The notes under the pieces were generated by a model, which made no database searches, was not told the origin of the DNA, and was given only the letters and a program-made list of their open reading frames with translations. A stretch of 64,000 bases of DNA. It comes from Gammaproteobacteria bacterium. GTDB taxonomy: Bacteria; Pseudomonadota; Gammaproteobacteria; Burkholderiales; Rhodocyclaceae. The translations under genes and the position numbers were made by a program. Within the stretch, counting starts at the first letter, position 1. Every line of letters begins with the position of its first letter. The stretch covers positions 62,001-126,000 of the forward strand of contig JAHJVE010000005.1 in the NCBI GenBank assembly GCA_018828385.1, written 5' to 3'. Below are positions 8,610-15,607 of the stretch, in pieces.

Positions 8610-8786
8610 ATGGACATCAACGATCTGCGTTCCATCGTTACGGTTGTCGGGTTGCTCTGCTTCCTGGGGATCGTGGGGTGGGCCTACGGCAAGGGTAGCA
8701 AGAAGGGGTTTGATGAAGCTGCCAACTTGCCGTTCGCGGAGCATGATGATCAGGGTGAGGCGTCAAAGCCGTCGCACCCCCGCTGA
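8610..8786 (+). CDS. ccoQ: cbb3 oxidase small subunit CcoQ
   Basis: A 58-residue protein beginning MDINDLRS, with one membrane helix (about 9-27) ending in GWAYGKGSKKGFDEA, the typical CcoQ pattern of a helix followed by a basic then acidic tail. CcoQ stabilises the assembled cbb3 complex. It starts five bases after the ccoO stop and ends 14 bp before ccoP. Its position between ccoO and ccoP and its size fix the identity. Confidence 0.9.
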   Translation: MDINDLRSIVTVVGLLCFLGIVGWAYGKGSKKGFDEAANLPFAEHDDQGEASKPSHPR

Positions 8787-8800
8787 AAAAAGGAAAGCAA

Positions 8801-9700
8801 ATGAGCGATTTCGTTAGCGATTTTTGGAACCTGTACGTAGTTGTTATCGTGCTTGCAAGTATTCTTGCTTGCGCGGTACTCCTGATTGTGCAGGGAAAGG
8901 CGACGTTTACCCCCGGAAAGACCATGGGGCACGTTTGGGATGAAACCCTCGAGGAATACAACAATCCAATGCCGAAATGGTGGAGTTGGATGTTTGTGAT
9001 CACCGTCATCTTTGCACTGGTTTACTTGGCTCTGTATCCGGGGCTGGGTAACTACAAGGGCATGCTGGGTTGGACATCAGGTGGCCAGCACAAGGCTGAA
9101 GTCGAGAAGATGGATGCTACGGTTAAGCCATTGTTTGACAAGTTCATGGCCATGGATGTCAAGGCTGTGGCCGGCGACAAGCAGGCTATGGAAATGGGCA
9201 AGCGCCTGTTCCTGACCTACTGCATGCAGTGCCATGGTGCTGATGCTCGTGGTGCCAAGGGCTTCCCGAATCTGACCGACTCCGACTGGCAATATGGCGG
9301 CGAACCGGATCAGATCAAGGAAACCATTTCGAATGGTCGTATGGGTGTGATGCCTCCGCATGAGCAGTTGGGTGCTGATAGCATCAAGGATTTGGCCAAC
9401 TTCGTCCGCTCGCTGTCTGGTCTGCCGAACGATTCCGTCCGCGCTGCCAAGGGCAAGGAAACCTTTGAATCTGCCGGTTGCGTTGGTTGTCATGGCATGG
9501 ATGCTCATGGCATGCACGCTGTTGGTGCTCCCAACCTGACTGATAAGACTTGGTTGTATGGTTCTTCTGAAGCGACCATTACCGAAACGATCACCAAGGG
9601 GCGTCAGAACCAGATGCCTGCCTGGAAGGAATTCCTGGGTGAAGCCAAGGTGCATCTGCTGTCAGCTTACGTGATTAGCCTGAGCCAAGGCGCCAAGTAA
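8801..9700 (+). CDS. ccoP: cbb3-type cytochrome c oxidase subunit III (dihaem cytochrome c)
   Basis: The 299-residue subunit receives electrons from periplasmic donors. It has two N-terminal membrane helices (about 10-32 and 60-80) and two haem c sites, CMQCH at 141-145 and CVGCH at 227-231. Methionines in GRMGVMPPHE and GRQNQMPAW are the likely distal ligands. AAAGGAAAG precedes the ATG. It is the last gene of the structural operon and is followed by a strong terminator. Confidence 0.97.
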   Translation: MSDFVSDFWNLYVVVIVLASILACAVLLIVQGKATFTPGKTMGHVWDETLEEYNNPMPKWWSWMFVITVIFALVYLALYPGLGNYKGMLGWTSGGQHKAEVEKMDATVKPLFDKFMAMDVKAVAGDKQAMEMGKRLFLTYCMQCHGADARGAKGFPNLTDSDWQYGGEPDQIKETISNGRMGVMPPHEQLGADSIKDLANFVRSLSGLPNDSVRAAKGKETFESAGCVGCHGMDAHGMHAVGAPNLTDKTWLYGSSEATITETITKGRQNQMPAWKEFLGEAKVHLLSAYVISLSQGAK

Positions 9701-9710
9701 TTGACATGTA

Positions 9711-9736
9711 CGGGGCGGCTAGGCCGCCCCGTTTTT
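9711..9736 (+). terminator. Rho-independent terminator after ccoP
   Basis: A 9-bp GC-rich stem (CGGGGCGGC with GCCGCCCCG) has a three-base loop TAG and is followed by five T. Confidence 0.92.
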
Positions 9737-9760
9737 ATTTCGGCATCAATAAACTGATTT

Positions 9761-9818
9761 GTATCTAAATTGCGTTGAACTAGCGCCGAGCAATGCTCGT
9801 TCAGCGCAATTTAGATAC
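9761..9818. repeat. 58-bp inverted repeat before ccoG
   Basis: The arms GTATCTAAATTGCG (9761-9774) and CGCAATTTAGATAC (9805-9818) are perfectly complementary over 14 bp. The stem continues, after one T/G pair, with TGAAC and GTTCA. The centre holds a further small dyad, CGAGCA/TGCTCG. No flanking target duplication is evident. It lies between the ccoP terminator and ccoG and ends about 10 bp before the chosen ccoG start, so it may be a regulator site, an RNA hairpin or the remnant of a small palindromic element. It does not carry the core sites of an integron attC. Confidence 0.8.
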
Positions 9819-9828
9819 GGATAAGATA

Positions 9829-11250
9829 ATGATGGAACCCTCCAGCAACAGACCCCATACCAAATCTGCTGATCCGAAGGCGGAAGTGTCTTTTTACGAA
9901 AAGCACAAAAAAGTATATGTCCGTGACGTCAAGGGGTGGTGGAACAATTGGCGCTGGATCCTAGTCTGGGTCACCCAAATGTTTTTCTATTGCATGCCCT
10001 GGCTAGAGTGGAATGGCCGTCAGGCCGTGCTGCTCCATTTGGTTGAACGAAAATTCTATTTGTTTGGCTTGGTCTTGTGGCCTCAGGATGTTTTCTACTT
10101 GGCATTACTGCTGATTGTTTCTGCCTATGCCTTGTTCTTGTTTACCGCGATAGCAGGGCGCCTGTTCTGTGGGTACGCCTGTCCCCAGACTGTGTATGCC
10201 GAGATATTCATGTGGATCGAAAACAGGATCGAAGGGGATCGTTCTGCCCGAATGAAGTTGGACAAGGGGCCGATGACGGCGAGAAAGTTCCGTCTAAAGG
10301 CGCTGAAGCACGCGGTTTGGTTGCTGATCTCGCTGTGGACTGGGGTTACGCTGGTGGCGTATTTCACCCCTGTGAGCGAACTGCTGGCGACCTTTCCGTT
10401 TGATTTTTCAGGATGGGAACTGTTCTGGACTTTCTTCTATGGTGGCTTCTGTTATATGCAGGCGGGCTTTCTCCGCGAACAGGTCTGCAAATATATGTGC
10501 CCCTATGCGCGTTTTCAAGGAGTCATGTTCGATCCGGATACATTGATTATTACCTACGATCCGGAGCGAGGAGAGCCGCGTGGTCCTCGCAAGAAGGCGG
10601 TCGATGTCAATGAGTCGGGCCTTGGCGATTGTGTGGATTGCGGATTATGCGTGGTGGTTTGCCCGGCAGGTATAGATATTCGCAAGGGACAGCAATATGA
10701 GTGTATCGGTTGCGGCGCATGTATCGATGTGTGCGATCCCGTCATGGACAAGCTGGGTTTGCCCCGTGGTCTTATCCGCTATACTACAGAAAACGCACTG
10801 GCGAAGCACTTCTCCTCCAAGGAGGTGGTTAAGCATCTTATTCGCCCGCGTATCGTGCTTTACACAGTAATTCTGATGGCTATAACCGTAACTGCTGTAT
10901 GGTCATTGGCAGTTCGCGTGCCACTGAAGGTTGATGTTATTCGCGACCGTTCTCTTTTGGCGAGAGAGGCTGAAGATGGGCGAATTGAAAACGTATACAA
11001 CCTGAAAATCATGAATACCACCGAGGTGCCCAAGCGTTATACGTTGTCTGTTCAGGGGCTGGAAGGGGCGGAGATTGTCGGTGACCGTATCGTCCAAGTT
11101 GGCAGTGCGGAGAACCATGAAGTCACTATCGTCGTTCGCGTTCCCCCGGAGTCCGGGAAAAACGGCGCGAACACCATTTATTTTGATATCAAGGCCCAGA
11201 ACCACGACAAAATTGCGGTTCACGAAAAGGCCTCATTCTTGATGCCCTGA
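9829..11250 (+). CDS. ccoG: CcoG, membrane polyferredoxin for cbb3 copper delivery
   Basis: A 473-residue membrane iron-sulfur protein (RdxA/FixG family), known to act as a cupric reductase in cbb3 oxidase assembly. It has several membrane helices in the first half, a CGYACPQTVYAE motif, and two ferredoxin clusters (CVDCGLCVVVCPAG and CIGCGACIDVCDP). A C-terminal periplasmic Ig-like domain follows the last helix. I chose the ATG at 9829; the open frame reaches back to 9793 inside the inverted repeat. The ribosome site is weak. Base composition is a little more AT-rich than the nif and flagellar genes. Confidence 0.94.
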   Translation: MMEPSSNRPHTKSADPKAEVSFYEKHKKVYVRDVKGWWNNWRWILVWVTQMFFYCMPWLEWNGRQAVLLHLVERKFYLFGLVLWPQDVFYLALLLIVSAYALFLFTAIAGRLFCGYACPQTVYAEIFMWIENRIEGDRSARMKLDKGPMTARKFRLKALKHAVWLLISLWTGVTLVAYFTPVSELLATFPFDFSGWELFWTFFYGGFCYMQAGFLREQVCKYMCPYARFQGVMFDPDTLIITYDPERGEPRGPRKKAVDVNESGLGDCVDCGLCVVVCPAGIDIRKGQQYECIGCGACIDVCDPVMDKLGLPRGLIRYTTENALAKHFSSKEVVKHLIRPRIVLYTVILMAITVTAVWSLAVRVPLKVDVIRDRSLLAREAEDGRIENVYNLKIMNTTEVPKRYTLSVQGLEGAEIVGDRIVQVGSAENHEVTIVVRVPPESGKNGANTIYFDIKAQNHDKIAVHEKASFLMP

Positions 11251-11251
11251 C

Positions 11252-11773
11252 ATGAGTAATTTAATGACATTGAATAATGACAATCGACCTTGGTACAAAG
11301 AGCGCTGGCCTTGGTTTTTGATGGCTGGGCCGGGAGTCGTGATTGTTGCCGGTTTTGTCACTTTGTGGCTGGCTGTTGTGAGTAATGATGGTTTGGTAAG
11401 TGATGATTATTACAAGCAGGGGCTTGCAGTGAACCAGAGCCTGCAGCGAGACCATCAGGCGGGAAATCTTGGGTTGCAGGGCGATGTAATGCGTTCCGGC
11501 TCAAATTTACGGCTGTTGCTGCGTGCCGATAGCGATGCTGGGTTGCCTTCCGAAATAGTTCTGAAGCTGGCGCATCCGACGCGTGCGGGACAGGATCAGT
11601 TGATTAAGATGAGCATGGAAGGGCCCGGATTTTACAGCGGCACGCTTGCCGCGGATGTTTCAGGGCGTTGGCTTGTGTCGATTGAGGATCCTGCCGCTAA
11701 ATGGCGGCTTCAAGGTGAATGGCAAGCTGATTCGTTGGAACCGTTGCGCCTGATGGCGCGATCGGGAAAGTAG
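11252..11773 (+). CDS. ccoH: CcoH/FixH cbb3 oxidase assembly protein
   Basis: A 173-residue protein with one N-terminal membrane helix (about 21-43) and a periplasmic FixH-type domain; the segment after the helix, VSNDGLVSDDYYKQGLAVN, is characteristic. FixH/CcoH interacts with CcoN during assembly of the oxidase. The start codon follows the ccoG stop directly (TGACATG), so the two are translationally linked. Confidence 0.9.
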   Translation: MSNLMTLNNDNRPWYKERWPWFLMAGPGVVIVAGFVTLWLAVVSNDGLVSDDYYKQGLAVNQSLQRDHQAGNLGLQGDVMRSGSNLRLLLRADSDAGLPSEIVLKLAHPTRAGQDQLIKMSMEGPGFYSGTLAADVSGRWLVSIEDPAAKWRLQGEWQADSLEPLRLMARSGK

Positions 11774-11806
11774 TAAGGTTTTTAATTTGTTACTGGGAGG
11801 TGACAT

Positions 11807-11947
11807 ATGGCGTGGGAACTTTTGTTTAGTAGTGATTTTGGTCTGATGAGCTTTGCAGTGATCGTCGGAGTTCTGATCATCGGTGCTGTAATGGGCAAGA
11901 TGTACTCGAACAAGATGGATGAGGATGCGCGTAAGGCTGGCAAGTAA
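11807..11947 (+). CDS. 46-residue single-helix membrane peptide (DUF3149-like)
   Basis: A small gene with an excellent ribosome site (GGGAGGTG five bases before the ATG). It encodes MAWELLFSSDFGLMSFAV, then a hydrophobic helix (about 15-31) and a charged tail ending DARKAGK. It resembles the DUF3149 family from memory; no function is established. It follows ccoH by 33 bp and precedes the terminator, so it is probably cotranscribed with ccoGH. By size and topology it could be an extra small subunit or assembly aid of the oxidase, which is inference only. Confidence 0.8.
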   Translation: MAWELLFSSDFGLMSFAVIVGVLIIGAVMGKMYSNKMDEDARKAGK

Positions 11948-11992
11948 CACTGTTTGCGTTATATCGCTCGCTGAGCGATGACTGGTCACAAG

Positions 11993-12028
11993 CCCTCGAT
12001 TGGCTCTGCTACTCGGGGGTTTGTTTTT
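11993..12028 (+). terminator. Probable terminator after the ccoGH unit
   Basis: CCCTCGA pairs with TCGGGGG (one G-T pair) across a 13-base loop and is followed by a T-rich run TTTGTTTTT. A second small dyad, ATCGCTC/GAGCGAT, lies just upstream at 11963-11979. Confidence 0.65.
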
Positions 12029-12396
12029 GCGTGAAGAGCAGTGACATATGATGCATGCTGGTTCAGGCTTGGCCTTTGCGGATAGGTATTAATGGCGTTC
12101 AAGGTCTAGAAACAAGGACGTCCAACGAGGAATCAGTAACTGTCTTTAGAAAATCGATCCTGCCTCTTATGCCAATATCAACGCATTTTAATATTGGCCG
12201 TTTTTTCCAGTTGACCGTGGAGGTCACGTATTCCGGCGATGTAGGCTCGGTCGCCCCTCCCTTGAGCAATATTTTTGATCGTCGGGTGCTCGAAATGGTT
12301 GAAAGCGCCAAGTTTGGCTGTGGTGCCTGACGATAAACTCGACGGGGTTTTGACTGTTTCTTTGTCGGTCGGATGAAGGATGTGGGTTGAGAGACC
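12029..12396. other. Gene gap of about 370 bp, no gene recognised
   Basis: Between the ccoGH terminator and the 3' end of the Nudix gene I see no convincing gene. The open frames on either strand lack ribosome sites and family resemblance. Base composition is somewhat AT-rich. The only structured element is the repeat at 12184-12221. A decayed gene cannot be excluded. Confidence 0.55.
12184..12221 (-). repeat. 38-bp interspersed repeat, copy D
   Basis: On the minus strand the core reads ACGGTCAACTGGAAAAAA then CGGCCAATAT, identical to the nifU-nifS copy over the first 27 core bases. It lies in the large gap between the convergent ccoGH and Nudix units. Confidence 0.7.
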
Positions 12397-12933
12397 CTAT
12401 GGCGCCGGAAGCTCCGCTTCATGAAATCTGTAGGTGCCTAGTGCGCGGTCGGCCAGGTAGCGCTCGAGACACAAGCTAACACTAAGAAAGGCCAGCTCAT
12501 TCCAGGGGATTTGTTCCGTATGGTACAGGCCGACCTCAAGGCTTTCCTCGCCGGCGTAAAAATGGGGGGTAGCCATACGGCCACGATAGAACAAATGGAC
12601 CTGGTTGATGTGAGCGATGCTGATCATGGCGAACGGACCATCGATCAGAATATTCGCCCCTGCTTCTTCGTGTGTTTCACGAATGGCTGCCTGTGCTGCG
12701 GTTTCACCGTTCTCCATGAAGCCGGCAGGAAGTGTCCAGAGGCCAAGTCGAGGTTCAATGGCGCGCCGGCAAAGCAGGATCCGGCCATCCCATTCGGCTA
12801 CACACCCGACGACCAAACGGGGATTTTCATAGTGGATGTGCCCACACGCATGGCAGACGTGTCTGGGTAGCGAGTCGCCTGGCGGTATGGAAAAAGTGAC
12901 AGGTGCGCCACACTGTTTGCAGTATCGAATCAT
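12397..12933 (-). CDS. Nudix hydrolase with N-terminal zinc ribbon
   Basis: A 178-residue protein with a four-cysteine zinc ribbon (CKQCG and CHACG, residues about 5-32), followed by a Nudix domain. The Nudix box runs from GFMENGET to REThEEAGA and keeps all catalytic Glu and Gly positions. Zinc-ribbon Nudix proteins of the NudC type cleave NADH and related dinucleotides, but the substrate cannot be fixed from sequence. The ATG at 12933 is preferred over the TTG two codons upstream; neither has a strong ribosome site. It is a single gene transcribed towards the ccoGH unit. Confidence 0.85.
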   Translation of the reverse strand: MIRYCKQCGAPVTFSIPPGDSLPRHVCHACGHIHYENPRLVVGCVAEWDGRILLCRRAIEPRLGLWTLPAGFMENGETAAQAAIRETHEEAGANILIDGPFAMISIAHINQVHLFYRGRMATPHFYAGEESLEVGLYHTEQIPWNELAFLSVSLCLERYLADRALGTYRFHEAELPAP

Positions 12934-13025
12934 GGTCAATTGTCAGCGTTTGATTGCGCCCCAGTCTACCACCGGGGATTCATCCCATGCCGAGAGTAAG
13001 GCGAGCTCGTTCTCCCTCTTTCTTT

Positions 13026-13055
13026 GCACTCAAGCAATTCAAGTGGCTACAATAG
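13026..13055 (+). promoter_or_regulatory. Possible sigma-70 promoter of motA
   Basis: TTGCAC, 18 bp, then TACAAT. The -10 differs from consensus at one position and the -35 is weak. It lies about 60 bp before the motA ATG. No sigma-28 pattern was found here. Confidence 0.4.
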
Positions 13056-13115
13056 CGAAAACCAGTTACTGGGCGGATTTGCGCTGGCTATTGCCGGTGT
13101 GACAGGGGGCTTTGC

Positions 13116-13973
13116 ATGTTTTTGATTGTTGGTTACGTCATCATTCTGGCCTCGGCGCTGGGAACGTATGCGCTGCATGGGAGCCTCCTCGCGCTCTGGG
13201 TGCCGACCGAGTATGTCGCGATTGTCGGCTTGACCATCGGTTACTTCGTCGCGGCCAATGACATCAAGATCATCAAGGCGACGATTGGCGCCGTCCCAGG
13301 TATCCTCAAAGGCTCGAAATACAACAAGGCGTTCTACATCGACGCCTTGGCCATGCTTTTCGAGATCCTTGGCAAAGTGCGGAAGGAAGGGTTGATGTCC
13401 ATTGAGGGCGACATCGAAAATCCCGAAGCCAGCCCGATTTTCAGCAAATATCCGAATCTTGTGCACGATCACCATGTCATGGAGTTCACCTGTGACTACC
13501 TCCGGATGATGGTTGGCGGAAACCTGAATACCGTCGAAATTGAAAGTCTGATGGATGTCGAACTCGAAACTCATCATCACGAGGCCGCCGAGCCCGGACA
13601 TGTCGTGGCTAGCATGGCCGGCGCTGTTCCCGCCTTCGGTATTGTGGTCGCCGTGATGGGGGTAGTGAATGTGATGGGGTCGGTTGGTAGCCCACCGGCT
13701 GTTCTTGGCAAGATGATTGGCGGCGCCTTGGTTGGAACCTTCCTGGGTATCCTGATTTCCTACGGCTTCGTCGAACCAGTCGCCAAGCTACTGGAGCAAA
13801 AGGCGCACGAAGGTGCGACCATTTACAAGACCATCAAGATGGTGCTTTTGGCCTCGATGTCTGGTTACGCGCCACAGGTGGCCATCGAATTCGGTCGGAA
13901 GACACTGGGGGCGCACGAACGGCCAAGTTTTATCGAGCTTGAAGAAGAGTTGAAGGCCCGCAAAGGCAAATAG
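13116..13973 (+). CDS. motA: Flagellar stator protein MotA (first pair)
   Basis: The 285-residue stator subunit has four membrane helices and a large cytoplasmic loop. The loop contains RKEGLMSIEGDIENP, with the charged residues that contact FliG, and the conserved prolines near helices 3 and 4 can be seen (GAVPAFGIVVAVMGV and GYAPQVAIEFGRK). With MotB it forms the ion channel that drives rotation. Length and sequence resemble the proton-type MotA of enterobacteria. motB follows after 27 bp. A second, shorter stator pair is at 39216. Confidence 0.95.
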   Translation: MFLIVGYVIILASALGTYALHGSLLALWVPTEYVAIVGLTIGYFVAANDIKIIKATIGAVPGILKGSKYNKAFYIDALAMLFEILGKVRKEGLMSIEGDIENPEASPIFSKYPNLVHDHHVMEFTCDYLRMMVGGNLNTVEIESLMDVELETHHHEAAEPGHVVASMAGAVPAFGIVVAVMGVVNVMGSVGSPPAVLGKMIGGALVGTFLGILISYGFVEPVAKLLEQKAHEGATIYKTIKMVLLASMSGYAPQVAIEFGRKTLGAHERPSFIELEEELKARKGK

Positions 13974-14000
13974 CCCGTTGGCAGCCTTTAGAAAAAAACG

Positions 14001-14948
14001 ATGAGTGACGACTCCACCCGCCCCATAATTATCAAGCGCAAAAAGGTCGTTGCGGGCGGCGCCCATGGCGGTGCTTGGAAAATTGCCTACGCCGACTTTG
14101 TGACGGCGATGATGGCTTTCTTCTTGCTGATGTGGCTGCTTGGTTCGACGGCCAAGGGCGATCTACAGGGTATTGCCGATCATTTTCAGAATCCCCTGAA
14201 GGTTTCCATGCAGGGTGGTAATGGCTCCGGTGATGCGACCAGCGTGTTGCAGGGTGGGGGCAAGGATTTGACGCGTCAGGCCGGGCAGGTCAAACGTGGT
14301 GATGTCGAGGCAAAAAAATCCACCTCCTTTTCAAAGGAGGCGCAGGCAGAGTTCCGACGCAAGGAGCGTGAGCGCCTGGAAAGTCTGAAGGCCGAGATCG
14401 AAAAAATGATTGAACAAAGCCCGCAACTCGCTCAATTCAAGAAGCAGATGTTGCTTGATATAACCTCTGAGGGGCTGCGTATCCAGATCATCGACGAGCA
14501 AAATCGTCCGATGTTCGACTCCAGTAGCGCTGATCTGAAACCCTACACGCGAGATATTCTGCGCCAGATCGGCAAGGCGCTAAACGGGGTAACGAATAGG
14601 ATAAGTCTGGCCGGGCATACTGACGCATCCCAGTTTTCCGGTGGTGAAAAGGGGTTTTCAAACTGGGAGCTTTCGGCTAACCGTGCTAACGCTTCCCGGC
14701 GAGAACTGGTCGTTGGGGGGATGGACGATAGCAAGGTCATACGTGTTGTCGGCCTTGCCTCCACTGTCCTTTTTGACAAAAACGATCCACTAAATTCGGT
14801 CAACCGGAGGATCAGCATTGTCGTCCTGAATCGCAAAACAGAGATGGCCATTCTCCAGGAAGACGGGCCTGAAGCCGAGCTTGATGGAGAGAGCTCGTTG
14901 CCTGAGGGGTTGAAGCTGCCTGTGGGCGGTAATGGTGTTGCCGGCTGA
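14001..14948 (+). CDS. motB: Flagellar stator protein MotB (first pair)
   Basis: The 315-residue partner of MotA. The single helix contains the ion-binding aspartate in AYADFVTAMMAFF, and the C-terminal OmpA-like domain (about 160-290) binds peptidoglycan, with the GHTDAS and NRRISIVVL motifs. A plug-like amphipathic segment lies after the helix. The 206-bp gap downstream separates it from cheY and holds no gene. Confidence 0.95.
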   Translation: MSDDSTRPIIIKRKKVVAGGAHGGAWKIAYADFVTAMMAFFLLMWLLGSTAKGDLQGIADHFQNPLKVSMQGGNGSGDATSVLQGGGKDLTRQAGQVKRGDVEAKKSTSFSKEAQAEFRRKERERLESLKAEIEKMIEQSPQLAQFKKQMLLDITSEGLRIQIIDEQNRPMFDSSSADLKPYTRDILRQIGKALNGVTNRISLAGHTDASQFSGGEKGFSNWELSANRANASRRELVVGGMDDSKVIRVVGLASTVLFDKNDPLNSVNRRISIVVLNRKTEMAILQEDGPEAELDGESSLPEGLKLPVGGNGVAG

Positions 14949-15154
14949 CCGACTGGCACGCTACGTAAGCTTGGCAGCAGTGCTGTGCAAGATCGGAAGT
15001 TCAGTTGATGTCGCATTGATCGCCGTGTTGGCACGTTGACCATATTTCGCAAAAAATGGGTGCTGTTTCCCAAAAATTGGACAATAATCCTATTATTCAT
15101 AACTGCTCCGCCAGCAGTGGAGTTGAGTTGTTCTGAGTTATTCACGAGGAAAAA

Positions 15155-15520
15155 ATGGCAAAAACCATTCTTGCAGTTGACGATTCCGCATCCATCCGCC
15201 AGATGGTGTCTTTTACCCTGAAAAGTGCCGGGTACGACGTGGTTGAGGCCGTCGACGGGCAGGATGGCCTCGATAAGGCCAAGGCCAGGGGTGTCAATCT
15301 CGTGTTGACCGACCAGAACATGCCGCGTATGGATGGGCTGACCTTGATCAAGAGCCTTCGCGGGATGCCGCAGTATGCATCGACCCCCATTCTGATGCTG
15401 ACCACCGAGTCTTCGGATGCGATGAAGTCCCAAGGCCGGGCTGCCGGTGCTACCGGGTGGTTGGTCAAGCCTTTCGATCCCCAGAAATTGATTGAAGTCG
15501 TACGCAAGGTGATCGGTTAA
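15155..15520 (+). CDS. CheY-type response regulator (first)
   Basis: A 121-residue stand-alone receiver domain with the acidic pair DD at 9-10, phosphoacceptor D53 (LVLTDQNMPRMDG) and the conserved lysine in VKPFDP. GAGG lies just before the start. It opens the chemotaxis block and precedes the long cheA. The sequence resembles the CheY proteins paired with hybrid-type CheA clusters more than the classical CheY at 29570, so it may be a phosphate sink or serve a different output. Confidence 0.9.
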   Translation: MAKTILAVDDSASIRQMVSFTLKSAGYDVVEAVDGQDGLDKAKARGVNLVLTDQNMPRMDGLTLIKSLRGMPQYASTPILMLTTESSDAMKSQGRAAGATGWLVKPFDPQKLIEVVRKVIG

Positions 15521-15607
15521 GTGAAGCCGGCAGACCTGTAATAGAGCGGGTCTTTTGCATTCAATTTTCGGTTTCCGGTCTGTGCGGAGCAGAAACCAGG
15601 GGGTGGT

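Noticed and set aside
9761..9818. The ccoG-upstream inverted repeat as an integron attC site
   Set aside because: The outer and inner core sites do not match the RYYYAAC/GTTRRRY pattern and no integrase or cassette array is present.
12055..12422. Open frames on both strands in the gap before the Nudix gene
   Set aside because: No ribosome site, no recognisable family, unusual composition, and they run across the repeat copy; treated as noise.
14790..14812. Partial match to the repeat in motB (CGGTCAACCGGAGG)
   Set aside because: It encodes the conserved NRRI motif of the OmpA-like domain, so the match follows from protein conservation.
15021..15060. TGGCACG near 15032 as a sigma-54 promoter for cheY
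   Set aside because: The -24 part fits but no GC lies at the required spacing for the -12 element.
15532..15556. Weak hairpin AGACC/GGTCT plus TTTT between cheY and cheA
   Set aside because: Only a five-base stem with a long loop; probably does not terminate.
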